The notes: generated from the sequence alone by a model not told the origin. Counted from the first letter of the stretch, positions 34,401 through 43,969 are shown. The stretch is 64,000 nt of DNA from Nonomuraea polychroma (GCF_004011505.1 NZ_SAUN01000001.1:124001-188000), one strand, 5' to 3'. Numbers and translations are program-made.

Positions 34401-34562
34401 GTCGCTGGCCTGAGCGACCCTCGCCGTCACGCGCATGCCGGCCGCGCCGGCGTCCTTCCTCATCAAGGGGTGTGATCGAATTTGCCGGTATCCGGCTCAG
34501 CTCATGTGCAGGGCGAACGCAGAGTGAGCAGTCGAGCAGTCGGGTAACTGAACAGTCTGCTG

Positions 34563-34615
34563 ACGGTGGACTGGGACGACTTCGAGGTCATCCCGTTCGA
34601 GCTGACGTTGAGCAC
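34563..34615 (+). pseudogene. Fragment of a second SnoaL-like gene
   Basis: The plus strand reads VDWDDFEVIPFELT, against VDWSDFTITTFELT in the intact SnoaL-like protein encoded at 33583-34005 on the other strand. Nothing flanking it extends the match. Confidence 0.5.
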
Positions 34616-34727
34616 GATCAGCCACCGTTCGAGGAGGGCGTCGTCGAGCATTCATGCTGCTTGCGGCGCTGGTCTGGTCAGCGGTGACGGCGGCGACGAT
34701 CTACCGGCGCATGCCGCTTCCCTCCCC

Positions 34728-35357
34728 TCACCGCTGGGACGGAAGGTCCTCCGGATGCGTCGCGCTCGCGGGAATCGCGGCGTCAACCAGTGCTTGGGCA
34801 ACGGCGCGGGCGGTGGTTTCGGCGCTCGGGTCGCGATCCAGCCAGGCGCTGATGTCCGCACCGTCGTACAGCAGGACCAGCTGACGAGTCAATCCCTTGG
34901 GATCCTTGGCCCCGGCCTGCTCGGCGAGATCATGGAAGAGCGCGTGCAGCCAGGTGCGGTATTCGGCGGACACCTCCTTGACGGCACCAACGAGTGGCGC
35001 GTTCGCGTTGGCGCTGACGAGGGCGCAGCCATGAAAGACCGGGTCGGAGAAGGACAGCCCCTGCACTTCGAAGACTCCGACAAGGCGCTCCCGTGGCGTG
35101 CGGTAGCGCCGTTCGAGCTCGCGGTCCATGCGCTCCTGGGTGACGGCGTGACGGGCTCGCAGGTAGGCGCGCACCAGCGCCTCCTTGCCGCCAAAGATGT
35201 TGTAGAGAGTGGCCTTGGCGACGCCGGCGTGCTGGATGACGCGGTCGATGCCGACCGCCTGGATTCCCTCGGCGTAGAAGAGCTCGTCGGCGGCGGCCAG
35301 GAGCCTGGTGCGGGCGGCGGCGCTGCGCTCCTTGGAGGAGGAAGGCTTGGTAGCCAT
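34728..35357 (-). CDS. TetR-family transcriptional regulator
   Basis: 209-residue repressor with the HTH LLAAADELFYAEGIQAVGID and VIQHAGVAKATLYNIFGGKE (about 18-57). Its C-terminal domain resembles the TetR_C_11-type regulators that often control short-chain oxidoreductases. Start at ATG 35357 is the best fit to the family, though no ribosome site is obvious; ATG 35384 is an alternative. The sequence upstream is a CHRD-gene remnant, so the original promoter may have been rearranged. Confidence 0.87.
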   Translation of the reverse strand: MATKPSSSKERSAAARTRLLAAADELFYAEGIQAVGIDRVIQHAGVAKATLYNIFGGKEALVRAYLRARHAVTQERMDRELERRYRTPRERLVGVFEVQGLSFSDPVFHGCALVSANANAPLVGAVKEVSAEYRTWLHALFHDLAEQAGAKDPKGLTRQLVLLYDGADISAWLDRDPSAETTARAVAQALVDAAIPASATHPEDLPSQR

Positions 35358-35600
35358 GTTGACCGAAGAAGGGGATCTTGACATCACCGTTCGTGCCTGC
35401 TTTGCCCTGGTGAATGTGGAAGGCGGTCGGAGCGGCGATCCTCCTCCACTGGAACGCGTAGCTGACCTTGTTACCGCGGAGATGGAAGACGGGCACCGCC
35501 TTACCGTCCTTGTGTCCTGGAGCCGGCATCTCGTTCCTGCCGAGAAGGGCCGCGGAGAGATAGACGTCCGCTGCCGCGACGGGAGGCCGCCGATCCTCAC
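35358..35600 (-). pseudogene. Remnant of CHRD-domain protein
   Basis: The minus-strand frame gives VYLSAALLGRNEMPAPGHKD, then VFHLRGNKVSYAFQWRRIAA and PTAFHIHQGKAGTNGDVKIP. The AFHIHxGxAGxNG block is the CHRD-domain signature. The signal peptide and the second half of the domain are missing; the frame runs on into the TetR gene's sequence. Confidence 0.6.
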
Positions 35601-35662
35601 GAACCGTCGGGCGGGCTTTCCGGCTTGCCGGACGCCGTCCTCACCGCGGCTGCGCCGGTGCC

Positions 35663-36643
35663 CTACCAGGGGATGTCGCTCGCGGCGGCGGGTTCGATGG
35701 CCACCGAGGGGAGGTCTTCCAGCAAGTCGGCGGCCGGAACGAAGAACAGGGTCCCGGTGACCGGGGCGGAGAAGTCGAGGATCCGGTCGTGGTTGCCCGG
35801 CGGATCGCCGATGAACATGTTCTCCAGCATCTTCTCGGTGACCGCCGGGGTGCGGGCGTAGCCGATGAAGTAGGTGCCGAACTCGCCCCGGCCGACGTTC
35901 CCGAACGGCATGTTGTCCCGCAGGATGCGGAGTTCCGTCCCGTCGGGGTCGGTGAGCGTGGTCAGCGAGACATGCGAGTTGGACGGCCTGACGGCGTCGT
36001 CCAGCTCGATGTTGTCCAGCTTCGTGCGGCCGATGATGCGCTCCTGAGTCTGCACGGGCAGGGCGTTCCACGCCTCAAGGTCGTGCAGGTACTTCTGTAC
36101 GATCACGTAGCTTCCGCCGGCGAAGTCGGGGTCCTCGTCGCCGATCAGGACCGCCGCGGCCGCCGCCGGACCCACCGGGTTCTCGGTGCCGTCGACGAAG
36201 CCCAGCAGGTCGCGCACGTCGAAGTACATGAACCCCTGCACCTCGTCCTCGACCGTGACCACTCCCCGCAGCCGGTTCATGATCTGGGACGCGAGCTCGA
36301 AACACAGGTCGAGCATTTCGGCGCGGATGTGGAACAGCAGGTCGCCCGGGGTGGCCACCGCACGGTGCGCGGCTCCGGAGACCTCGCGGAAGGGGTGCAG
36401 CTCAGCCGGTCGAGGTCCGTCGAAGAGGCGGTCCCAGGCGTCCGACCCGATGCCGGCGACGCAGCTCAGTCTGCCGCCCGGCACCCGGAAACCCACCGAC
36501 CGCGACAGCCCGGCCAGGTCGCCCAGCAGTTCCCGTACGACCGGTTCGCCGCCATCATCGATCCTCAGCACGAGGAAGACGGCGGCGGTCGTCAACGGGC
36601 TCAGTACCGGCTGCGGTACGCCGCTTCGCTCATCCGCCGCCAT
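35663..36643 (-). CDS. Dye-decolorizing (DyP-type) peroxidase
   Basis: 326-residue haem peroxidase. The GxxDG motif is GFVDG with catalytic Asp about 151. Proximal haem His about 224 is in SNSHVSL and distal Arg about 242 in LRILRDNMPFG; all key residues are intact. There is no signal peptide, so it is cytoplasmic or an encapsulin cargo, but no encapsulin gene is seen nearby. ATG 36643 has AAGGGGG upstream. Confidence 0.93.
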   Translation of the reverse strand: MAADERSGVPQPVLSPLTTAAVFLVLRIDDGGEPVVRELLGDLAGLSRSVGFRVPGGRLSCVAGIGSDAWDRLFDGPRPAELHPFREVSGAAHRAVATPGDLLFHIRAEMLDLCFELASQIMNRLRGVVTVEDEVQGFMYFDVRDLLGFVDGTENPVGPAAAAAVLIGDEDPDFAGGSYVIVQKYLHDLEAWNALPVQTQERIIGRTKLDNIELDDAVRPSNSHVSLTTLTDPDGTELRILRDNMPFGNVGRGEFGTYFIGYARTPAVTEKMLENMFIGDPPGNHDRILDFSAPVTGTLFFVPAADLLEDLPSVAIEPAAASDIPW

Positions 36644-36745
36644 CAAAGATCCCCCTTGTGTTCGACTTGGAAAAGTCCGTCATGACGTGGCTCATCGCCG
36701 TTTCCGGGACGTGGCTCTCGGCTTGCGCAGTGCGCCCGTGGTCGC

Positions 36746-37600
36746 TCAGCGGCTGTCGCGGGCGGCGCGGCGGATGAGGTCGGTGACCGCCGCGGGTTCG
36801 GAGACCGAGACCGCGTGTGAGGCGTCCTTGACGGTGACGGTGCGGGCGTCGGCGCGTTCGGCCATCCACTGCTGGGCCTTGGGCGGGATGTTGTAGTCCT
36901 GGCCGGCGATCAGAGCGTAGGACCGGATGTCCTTCCAGGCGGCCTTGGTGGCCTTCTCCTCCAGGGCGAGGGTGGAGACCGGCCGCTGGGTGGCGGCCAT
37001 GATCGCGGCGGTCGTGGCAGGCACGTCGGCGGCGAACTGCTTGTGGAACTTGACCTGCTTGATGGTCAGCTCGGTGCCGGCGCCTCCGCCGGGCAGCGGG
37101 TAGGAGGCGGTGCTCAGGGTCTCGCCCAGGGTGCTGCCGGGGAACTTGCCGGCCAGTTCGCCGGCGCTCTCACCGGCGTCGGGGATGAACGCGGCGATGT
37201 AGACCAGTGCCTTGACGTCCGGGTCGCCGGCGGCCGCCTCGGTGATGACCGAGCCGCCGTAGGAGTGGCCGGCCAGGACCACGGGCCCGTCCACGGTGTC
37301 CAGGACGCTGCGCACGTAGGCGGCGTCGTCACTCAGCCCGCGCAGGGGGTTGGCCGCGGCGACGACGCGGTAGCCGTCGCGGTGCAGGCGCCGGATGACG
37401 TCGGACCAGCTGGAGGCGTCGGCGAAGGCGCCGTGGACGAGCACGATGGTCGGCTGGGCCTTGGCCGTCTCGTCGTTCTGCGAGGCGGCGGCGCTGCTGC
37501 TGGTCACGGTGGCGGCCAGTAGCGAGCCGGCCACGACCGGAGCCAGGGCCACGGTGACGAGGGTGCGAACGACCGAGCGGGTGCGGGAGATACGGGACAT
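36746..37600 (-). CDS. Exported alpha/beta hydrolase
   Basis: 284-residue esterase-type hydrolase. A signal peptide (VVRTLVTVALAPVVAGSLLA) precedes the core domain: VLVHGAFADASSW (oxyanion), Ser nucleophile in AGHSYGGS, and a C-terminal His in DASHAVSVS. It is paralogous to 37860-38570, which lacks the signal peptide. ATG 37600 has AAGGA upstream; upstream in-frame residues are not hydrophobic. Confidence 0.87.
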   Translation of the reverse strand: MSRISRTRSVVRTLVTVALAPVVAGSLLAATVTSSSAAASQNDETAKAQPTIVLVHGAFADASSWSDVIRRLHRDGYRVVAAANPLRGLSDDAAYVRSVLDTVDGPVVLAGHSYGGSVITEAAAGDPDVKALVYIAAFIPDAGESAGELAGKFPGSTLGETLSTASYPLPGGGAGTELTIKQVKFHKQFAADVPATTAAIMAATQRPVSTLALEEKATKAAWKDIRSYALIAGQDYNIPPKAQQWMAERADARTVTVKDASHAVSVSEPAAVTDLIRRAARDSR

Positions 37601-37696
37601 AGCGGATTCCTTGGAGGTTGTTGCCGGCAGATGGCGGTCCTGCGGGGGATACGTGCTCTCCGCTATGGCCACCGAGAGCGTGTTGACCGGACATGC

Positions 37697-37715
37697 CCCC
37701 GCCACGGAGGCGGGG
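37697..37715. terminator. GC-rich hairpin between hydrolase genes
   Basis: CCCCGCC and GGCGGGG pair around a 5-base loop in the 259-bp gap between two minus-strand hydrolase genes. It may terminate the upstream transcript, but no T-run follows on the minus strand, so it could also be a leader hairpin. Confidence 0.35.
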
Positions 37716-37859
37716 CGACGCCCGCGCATCGGCGACGAGCGCCGTGAGGCTTGGATGACGGCTCGGCGGATCGCCCGTTCGAAGGCGACCTGCCGAGCCG
37801 GCCGATGTTACCGCCCCTCGCGGTGGCTGAGGTGCCGGCCGGTTGTGGCGGGAGGGCTG

Positions 37860-38570
37860 TCATGCGACGGTTTGGACGGCCTTGAGGATGACGTCGGCGA
37901 CGGCGGTGGGCTGGGAGGCGGGCAACGCGTGCGAGGCGCCGGCGATCTCCACCTGCTCGCGGGCGCCGGCCCGTTCCGCCATGAACCGGTGCGCGGCAAG
38001 CGGGATGTTGAAGTCCAGCTCGGGATAGACGAACCAGGACGGCAGGTCCCGCCAGGCCGGCGGACCGGACTTTTCATGCAGCGCCCGGTCGTTCAACGGC
38101 CGCTGGGTCACGGCGTCCAGAGCGGCGCGTTCCGGCGTCAGGTCTGCGGCGAACTGCGCATGGTAGCGCTCCTGGCGGATGTACAGATCGGTGCTGCCAT
38201 CGGGCAGCGGGACCGGGTTCAGCGTGTCGCCCAGCGTGCTGCCGGGGAAGCGGCCGCTCAGCTCGGCGATGCTCTCGCCCTCTTCGGGGGCGAACGCGGC
38301 CACGAACACCAGCGCCTTGACGCGGTCGTCGCCGCGGACGGCGTTCGAGATGACCTGACCGCCGTAGGAATGGCCGACCAGGACGACCGGGCCGTCGAGG
38401 GAGGAAACCAGGCCGGCGACGACGTCGGCGTCGCCCGACAGGCTGCGCAGCGGGTTGGCGGCGGCGATCACGCTCAGGTCGTGCTCGCGCAGCCTGGTGA
38501 TGACGCCGTTCCAGCTGGCCGACTCGGCGAAGGCCCCATGGACGAGGACGATGGTGGGCGAAGTGGTCAT
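37860..38570 (-). CDS. Cytoplasmic alpha/beta hydrolase
   Basis: 236-residue hydrolase of the same subfamily as 36746-37600, without signal peptide: IVLVHGAFAESASW, Ser in VGHSYGGQ, C-terminal His in GASHALPAS. ATG 38570 overlaps the stop of the upstream esterase gene (ATGA) and has AGGAGA upstream, so the two are translationally coupled. The substrate is unknown. Confidence 0.88.
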   Translation of the reverse strand: MTTSPTIVLVHGAFAESASWNGVITRLREHDLSVIAAANPLRSLSGDADVVAGLVSSLDGPVVLVGHSYGGQVISNAVRGDDRVKALVFVAAFAPEEGESIAELSGRFPGSTLGDTLNPVPLPDGSTDLYIRQERYHAQFAADLTPERAALDAVTQRPLNDRALHEKSGPPAWRDLPSWFVYPELDFNIPLAAHRFMAERAGAREQVEIAGASHALPASQPTAVADVILKAVQTVA

Positions 38571-39526
38571 GAGCTCTCCTGGTCGGTCTTCAGGGCGGTG
38601 GACAGGAAGTCGATGGCCTGTCGGATGGCGCTTTCAGCGGCCTGGGTGCCGCGCAGGGCGTTGAGCATCACGAAGTCGTGGATGATGCCTTGGTAGCGCA
38701 CGGCGGTGACGGCGACGCCGGCCGCGCGCAGCTTGTTCGCGTACGCCTCGCCCTCGTCGCGCAGCACATCGGCCTCGGCGGTGATGACGAGTGCCGGCGG
38801 CAGCCCGGCCAGTTCCTCCAGGCCGGCCCGCAGCGGCGAGGCGGTGATCTGGTCACGCTCGGCGGCGTCGGTGGTGTATTGGTCCCAGAACCACTGCATG
38901 CCGTCACGGCGCAGGAAGTATCCCTCGGCGAACTCGTGGTAGGAGCCGGTGTCGAAGGCGGCGTCGGTGACCGGGTAGAACAGCACCTGCGCGGCCAGCG
39001 GGATCCCGCCGCGCTCCTTGGCCATGAGCGTGAGGGCGATGGCCATGTTGCCGCCGACCGAGTCTCCGGCGACCGCCAGGCGGGAGGCGTCCAGGTCATG
39101 GGCGGCGCCATGCTCGATGACCCAGCGGGCGGCGGTGTGGACCTGTTCGATCGCGACCGGGTAGCGGGCCTCGGGAGAGGCGCTGTAGTTGACGAACACC
39201 ACCGACGCGCCGACGCCGAGGGCCAGCTCGCGGGCGAGGCGGCCGTGGGTGTGGTCGTTGCCGAACACCCAGCCGGCTCCGTGCACGTAGATGATCACCG
39301 GTAGGGGGCCCGTCGCGCCTGTCGGCCGGAAGACGCTCACCGTCAGCCCGTCGGCGACCGGGAGGATCTCCTTGCTGGTGCCGGGCACTTCGATCTCGGG
39401 CGTCTGGGCCTGGTCCACGGCCTTGCGGCCGTCGGCGGGATCGAGGTCGAACAGGTAGGGCGGGTCGGCGGTGGCCTCGGCGAAGGCCTGCGCGGCATCT
39501 TCGAGAACGGGTTTGTCGGTGGGCAT
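38567..39526 (-). CDS. HSL-family esterase/lipase
   Basis: 319-residue carboxylesterase of the hormone-sensitive-lipase family (alpha/beta hydrolase fold 3). The oxyanion motif is YVHGAGWVFG, the Ser nucleophile sits in GDSVGGN, Asp in ITAEADVLRDEGE and His in IIHDF. ATG 39526 has AAAGAGG upstream. It is coupled to the downstream hydrolase and related to the esterase gene at 39697-40692. Confidence 0.9.
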   Translation of the reverse strand: MPTDKPVLEDAAQAFAEATADPPYLFDLDPADGRKAVDQAQTPEIEVPGTSKEILPVADGLTVSVFRPTGATGPLPVIIYVHGAGWVFGNDHTHGRLARELALGVGASVVFVNYSASPEARYPVAIEQVHTAARWVIEHGAAHDLDASRLAVAGDSVGGNMAIALTLMAKERGGIPLAAQVLFYPVTDAAFDTGSYHEFAEGYFLRRDGMQWFWDQYTTDAAERDQITASPLRAGLEELAGLPPALVITAEADVLRDEGEAYANKLRAAGVAVTAVRYQGIIHDFVMLNALRGTQAAESAIRQAIDFLSTALKTDQESS

Positions 39527-39696
39527 CCTGGCCTCTTTCCCTGTGCATGACGTGCCGCCGCCGCGGCCTCACGCCCGTCATCCTGGCAAACCACGCTTTC
39601 CGTACACATCAGTAAATTGACTGGTCTGTCGCAGGCTGCCGACGGAAGAGAGAGGGACCTATCGCCTCCGGGTGTGGACAAGGCGGACTGCCGGTG

Positions 39697-40692
39697 TCAG
39701 CTCCGGTCGGCCAGGGCCTCTTTGAGGAAGCGGCCGCCCTGTCTGAGTGCGGCCACGGTGGGCGGGCTGTCGCGCAGCGGGTTCAGTGACGCGAAGTCGT
39801 GGACCGTGCCCAGGTAGCGCACGCAGGTCACCGGCACTCCCGCCCGCCGCAGCAGGCCGGCGTACTGCTCGGCCTCGTCCCTTACGACGTCGGCCTCCGC
39901 CGACACGACCAGAGCGCGGGGCAGTCCGGCGAGGTCCGCCGTGGTGGCGTGCAGCGGCGAGGCGGTGGGTTCGGCGAGTTCACTGCTGTGGTCGCTGTAC
40001 TGCTGCCAGTACCACTCCAAAGCCGCGCGCGTCAGGAGGTAGCCGGACGCGAACTGTTTCCGGGACGCGGTGTCGCAGTACGGGGCGGTCGTCGGGTAGT
40101 ACAGCAGTTGCGCGCGGATGCGGGGGCCGCCGCGCTGCTTGGCCATCATGGTGAGCGCCGTGGCCAAGGTCGCGCCGGCGCAGTCGCCGGCCACCGCCAG
40201 CCTCCGGCCGTCCAGGTCCAGGCCAGGGGCCTGCTCGACCAGCCAGGTCAGCACCGCATACGACTCCTCCAGCGCGACCGGGTAGCGGGCCTCCGGGGTG
40301 CGGGTGTACTCGGGGACCACGAATGCGGCGGCGCTGGCGACCGCGAGCTCGCAGATCATGCGTGCGTGGGTCCGCGCGTCGCCGAGCATCCAGCAGCCGC
40401 CGTGCAGGTACACGACCACGGGCAAAGGACCGGCCGCCCGTGCGGGCCGGAAGATCCAGAAGCCGGCGAGCCCGGAGGGGCCCACCGGCGCCACGGCGTA
40501 ATCGGCGTCCACGCCGAAGTCGTCGTACGCGTGGCCCTGGATCTCCAGCAACGCCTGCCGTCCATCGACCGGGCCGAGCTGGTGCAGGTAGGGCGGCGCG
40601 GCCGAGGCGTCGACCAGTCGCTGGACGAGGGGGTCGAGGACGAGGGCCGAACGGTCGTGTCCCCGTGGGCCCGTGACGGGCTCGAAACTCAC
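39697..40692 (-). CDS. HSL-family hydrolase with Cys at the nucleophile position
   Basis: 331-residue HSL-family protein paralogous to 38567-39526. YLHGGCWMLGD replaces the usual HGGG-type oxyanion motif, and the elbow reads GDCAGAT: the codon for the normally invariant Ser is TGC (Cys). Asp (VSAEADVVRDEAE) and His (GTVHDF) remain. It may use a thiol nucleophile or be inactive. GTG 40692 has GGTGGAG just upstream; ATGs 15 and 12 codons before are alternatives. Confidence 0.85.
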   Translation of the reverse strand: MSFEPVTGPRGHDRSALVLDPLVQRLVDASAAPPYLHQLGPVDGRQALLEIQGHAYDDFGVDADYAVAPVGPSGLAGFWIFRPARAAGPLPVVVYLHGGCWMLGDARTHARMICELAVASAAAFVVPEYTRTPEARYPVALEESYAVLTWLVEQAPGLDLDGRRLAVAGDCAGATLATALTMMAKQRGGPRIRAQLLYYPTTAPYCDTASRKQFASGYLLTRAALEWYWQQYSDHSSELAEPTASPLHATTADLAGLPRALVVSAEADVVRDEAEQYAGLLRRAGVPVTCVRYLGTVHDFASLNPLRDSPPTVAALRQGGRFLKEALADRS

Positions 40693-40843
40693 GCGCTCCA
40701 CCTTTCCTGTCGTCGAAGGGATCATCATGCAGCGGCCCACCGGCCGCCGCAGCGAGCGCCCTCGCCTTCGCCCTCGGTCCGCAAAGGTCGCAAGGGTCGC
40801 AAGGGCCGCAAAGCGGCGTCCACCGGACGGCTCGACGCGGCGG
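40693..40843. repeat. Short 9-bp tandem repeat in intergenic region
   Basis: Around 40787-40813 the unit GGTCGCAAG occurs twice and is followed by a degenerate third copy (GGCCGCAAA). It lies between the LAL regulator's stop and the esterase start and has no assigned role. Confidence 0.4.
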
Positions 40844-43600
40844 TCACAGATCGCCCAGCAGGGCCCGAAGCTGGTTGCGGCTGCTCACACCAAGCTTCGG
40901 ATACACGTTATAGAGGTGGGAGCCGACCGTGCGGGGCGAGAGCATCAATTGCTCGGCGATCTCCCGGTTACGCAGTCCCTGCGCCGCCAGGCGGACGATC
41001 TCGCGCTGCTGGGTGGTCAGCCCCGCTAGCGGGTCGGCCGGGGCAGGCGCGGTGGCGACGCCGCTGGCCCGCAGTTCCGCGCGTGCCTCTTCGGCCAGGC
41101 CGATCGCGCCGAGCCGGGTGAACGACTCCAGTGCCGTGGCCAGGAGCGGGCGGGCGTCCAGGGGGCGCCGTTTCCTGCGCAGCCACTGGCCGTAGTGGAG
41201 CCTTGCCTGCGCGCGGGCCAGCGGCCACTGCTCGCCCGCCGGGTTCACCGTGGCGAGCCGGAAGTGGTGCTCGGCGTCCTTGGGATCGCCGGTCAGCGCG
41301 GCGGCGTGGTGAAGCAGCAGCGTCATCCGGGTGGTCGGCCGTGGGCCCAGCGCGGCGCGCACCGCCACGACGATGTGCGCCACCTCTTCCTGTCTGCCCG
41401 TCCGCTGGGCGGCCGCAGCCAGATCCGTGATCGCGCGGTGGGACAAGAAGTAGTGCAAAGGAGCGCCGTCCTCGTCGAACAGCAGCCGTAAGTGGCGGAA
41501 CGCGCCGTCGAAGTCGCCGGCTGCGGCGGCGGCGGTGCCGGCGGCGCGCAGCAGGCGCGCGTGCGTGGCGCGGTTCTCCTCCAGCCCGACGGCCATCCAC
41601 GCCGGGTCGGCCGGCATGACGGCGGGCTGCCCGCGCAGGGCCTGCAGGGTGATCCGCAGCGCCTCGACGTCGATCTCCAGGTGCCTCAGCTTTTGGACCG
41701 CCGTCAGCGTTGCCGTCATCTCCAGATGCTCGTCGGCCTCCGCCCACCGCCCGGTGTCGATCAGCGCCGATGCCATCGTCGCGAGCGAGGGTCCGGCAGA
41801 GCCCATGGACCCGTACGCCGCCAGCATGGCGTATGCCTGCCGGAAGAACTCCACGCACAGGCCGGACTCGTCGGCGTACGAAGCGACCGCGCCGAACGTG
41901 TGCAAGCGGGTCATCTTCGCCACGTCGTCCTCCGCCTCCGGCGGGTCAGGCCGCCGGAGTATCCGCCGCAGCAGCTCGGGGGCGGTCCTCGGATCGGCCC
42001 CGGCCAGGGCCGCGGCCCGCACTCCGTCGGAGGTTTCGGCCGTCCTCAGTTCGGGGTAGGGCGTGTCTCGGCCGTCGGCGTCGATTCCCTCGAGAAGAGC
42101 CGCGATCGGACGCCTGATCTCGGGCAGCCCGGACTGGAATGCGACCGCGTGCATGTTGGACGCAAGAGCGAGCACCGTCATGCCATCCCGGGGCTGATCC
42201 GGCTCGAGGGCGCTCATGAGCACCTGGAACGCCTCCCGTTGGCGGCCGAGCAGCGACAGGGCCAAGCCGGCTCCGCACGCCGCGATGCCAAGTACATCGG
42301 GATCACGCGTCAGTGCGATGACCCTGCCGTACAACTCGCGTACCCACGAAGGGTCGCCGGCGTTGTTGGCGGCTCTCAGCGCCTTGGCGTACCGGCGTGC
42401 CCGATCGGCGGGTACGGGGCTGCACTCCGCCGACCGCTCGAGCGCCCGCGCCGCCGCGAAGAAACCGCCGCGCCGCTCGGCGAGCTCCGCGGTGTCCTCC
42501 AGCGCCGCCGCCACCGACTCGTCGTGGCCGAGACACGCGGCAGCCAGATGCCAGGCCCGGCGGGCCGGATCAGCTGTCAGCACCGCCGCCAAATCCCGAT
42601 GCGCCTGCTGCCTGAGGTAGGCCGGGGCCCCGTGATAGGAGCCCGCACGCGCCAGCGGATGCCGGAAGGCGACCCGCCCGTCCACGACGGTGACCAGGCC
42701 GGCGTCCTCGGCGGGAGCCCATACCGCGAGGTCCGGCCCCGCGCCGGTGGCGGCCATGATCGTGGCCAGGTCTTCGTACTGCGACGCCGCCGCCGCGTAC
42801 AGGATCAGCCGCTGGGTGATCTCCGGCAGGCCGCGCAGGCGTGCGGCGTACATCTGCTGGATGCGCTCGGTCTGCGGCAGCCCACCACCGGGCATCCCTT
42901 CCGGGCCGCCCGTCCTGGTCGCCCGGCACAGTTCGATGATGGCCAGCGGATTCCCACCGGACTGCTGGAGCACATCGATGCGAGTTCGGCCGGTCGGCGG
43001 GTGCGGCTGAGCGTCCACGAGTTCGGTCGCGGCCTGCTCGGTCAGCGGCCCCAGAAGCAGCGTGGGCAGGTTACCGGCGACACCCTCCGGAGGCGTCTGC
43101 CCACGCGCCGCCAGCAGCACCGAAACGTCCTCCGTCGAGATACGGCGGGCCACGAAGCCCAGAACGTCGAGAGAGTCCCGGTCGCAGTGCTGGACGTCGT
43201 CCACGGCAAGCAAGACGGGCTGCCGCAGGGAGACGCCGGTCAGCAACGTCAGGACCGCCACACGCAGCAGCGTCGGGTCAGGCTGCCCGCCCGCCGGAGC
43301 GATGCCCACCGCACTCTCCAACGCTTCCCGCAGATGCTCGGCAAGCGTGCCGGCCTCCGGCAGGACAGGAAGAAGTAACTGGTGCAAGGACGCGAAGGAC
43401 TGCTGCGACTCCGCCTCGCTGCCCTGACACGCCAGTACGGCCCATCCGCTGCCGCGCGCATGGTCGGCGGCGGCAGCCACCAAGCTTGTCTTGCCGGCGC
43501 CGGCCTCGCCGAGCAGGAGCAGCATCCGCGATCTGCCGCGATCCGCCTCGATGACGTCCAGGACGCGACGGATCTCGGATTGCCGGCCGACCAGTGTCAT
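40844..43600 (-). CDS. LuxR-family LAL transcriptional regulator
   Basis: 918-residue large ATP-binding LuxR regulator. The N-terminal AAA domain carries LVGRQSEIRRVLDVIE, Walker A GEAGAGKTS (about 31-39) and Walker B PVLLAVDDVQ (about 128-137). A long helical-repeat middle region follows. The C-terminal LuxR HTH is LTTQQREIVRLAAQGLRNRE and IAEQLMLSPRTVGSHLYNVY. The start at ATG 43600 matches family N-termini. It lies directly upstream of the four hydrolase genes on the same strand and may activate them, an inference from position. Confidence 0.92.
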   Translation of the reverse strand: MTLVGRQSEIRRVLDVIEADRGRSRMLLLLGEAGAGKTSLVAAAADHARGSGWAVLACQGSEAESQQSFASLHQLLLPVLPEAGTLAEHLREALESAVGIAPAGGQPDPTLLRVAVLTLLTGVSLRQPVLLAVDDVQHCDRDSLDVLGFVARRISTEDVSVLLAARGQTPPEGVAGNLPTLLLGPLTEQAATELVDAQPHPPTGRTRIDVLQQSGGNPLAIIELCRATRTGGPEGMPGGGLPQTERIQQMYAARLRGLPEITQRLILYAAAASQYEDLATIMAATGAGPDLAVWAPAEDAGLVTVVDGRVAFRHPLARAGSYHGAPAYLRQQAHRDLAAVLTADPARRAWHLAAACLGHDESVAAALEDTAELAERRGGFFAAARALERSAECSPVPADRARRYAKALRAANNAGDPSWVRELYGRVIALTRDPDVLGIAACGAGLALSLLGRQREAFQVLMSALEPDQPRDGMTVLALASNMHAVAFQSGLPEIRRPIAALLEGIDADGRDTPYPELRTAETSDGVRAAALAGADPRTAPELLRRILRRPDPPEAEDDVAKMTRLHTFGAVASYADESGLCVEFFRQAYAMLAAYGSMGSAGPSLATMASALIDTGRWAEADEHLEMTATLTAVQKLRHLEIDVEALRITLQALRGQPAVMPADPAWMAVGLEENRATHARLLRAAGTAAAAAGDFDGAFRHLRLLFDEDGAPLHYFLSHRAITDLAAAAQRTGRQEEVAHIVVAVRAALGPRPTTRMTLLLHHAAALTGDPKDAEHHFRLATVNPAGEQWPLARAQARLHYGQWLRRKRRPLDARPLLATALESFTRLGAIGLAEEARAELRASGVATAPAPADPLAGLTTQQREIVRLAAQGLRNREIAEQLMLSPRTVGSHLYNVYPKLGVSSRNQLRALLGDL

Positions 43601-43969
43601 AGCAGGCTCGGCCGCACGTGCGGCGCTGTGCCCGCCGTCTCTACGACGCGTGCTCCGGAGGGACCGGTGGACCGTGCGGGAGGGGCACAACCGGTCAGTT
43701 CATCCACGGCGTGCTTCCTCTCCCATTGCTGCACAGTCCCGAGCCTGGCGACTACTCGACCATTCCGGCCACAGCACGGAGCGGATTTACGCATTCTCCC
43801 ATCTTTCTCACCCAACGGCGGCTCAGGACACGTTCGGGAGAAGTTCCCGGGCCGAGCTGCGAACGGGCCGCTGATTACCCAGTTCAGAGCGGGTTCGGCG
43901 GCTCATCGCACCGGTATCGCCTTCGTCAGCCATGTTGAATTCCCGCCCCTCATCGCGTACCGCTCCTTA
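43601..43969. other. Non-coding gap
   Basis: 369 bp between the LAL regulator start and the lectin gene stop. No frame shows family resemblance or believable codon bias, and I see no strong repeat. It presumably contains the LAL gene promoter. Confidence 0.4.

Noticed and set aside
40787-40813. CRISPR-like short repeat
   Set aside because: The unit is 9 bp with no spacers; a simple tandem repeat.
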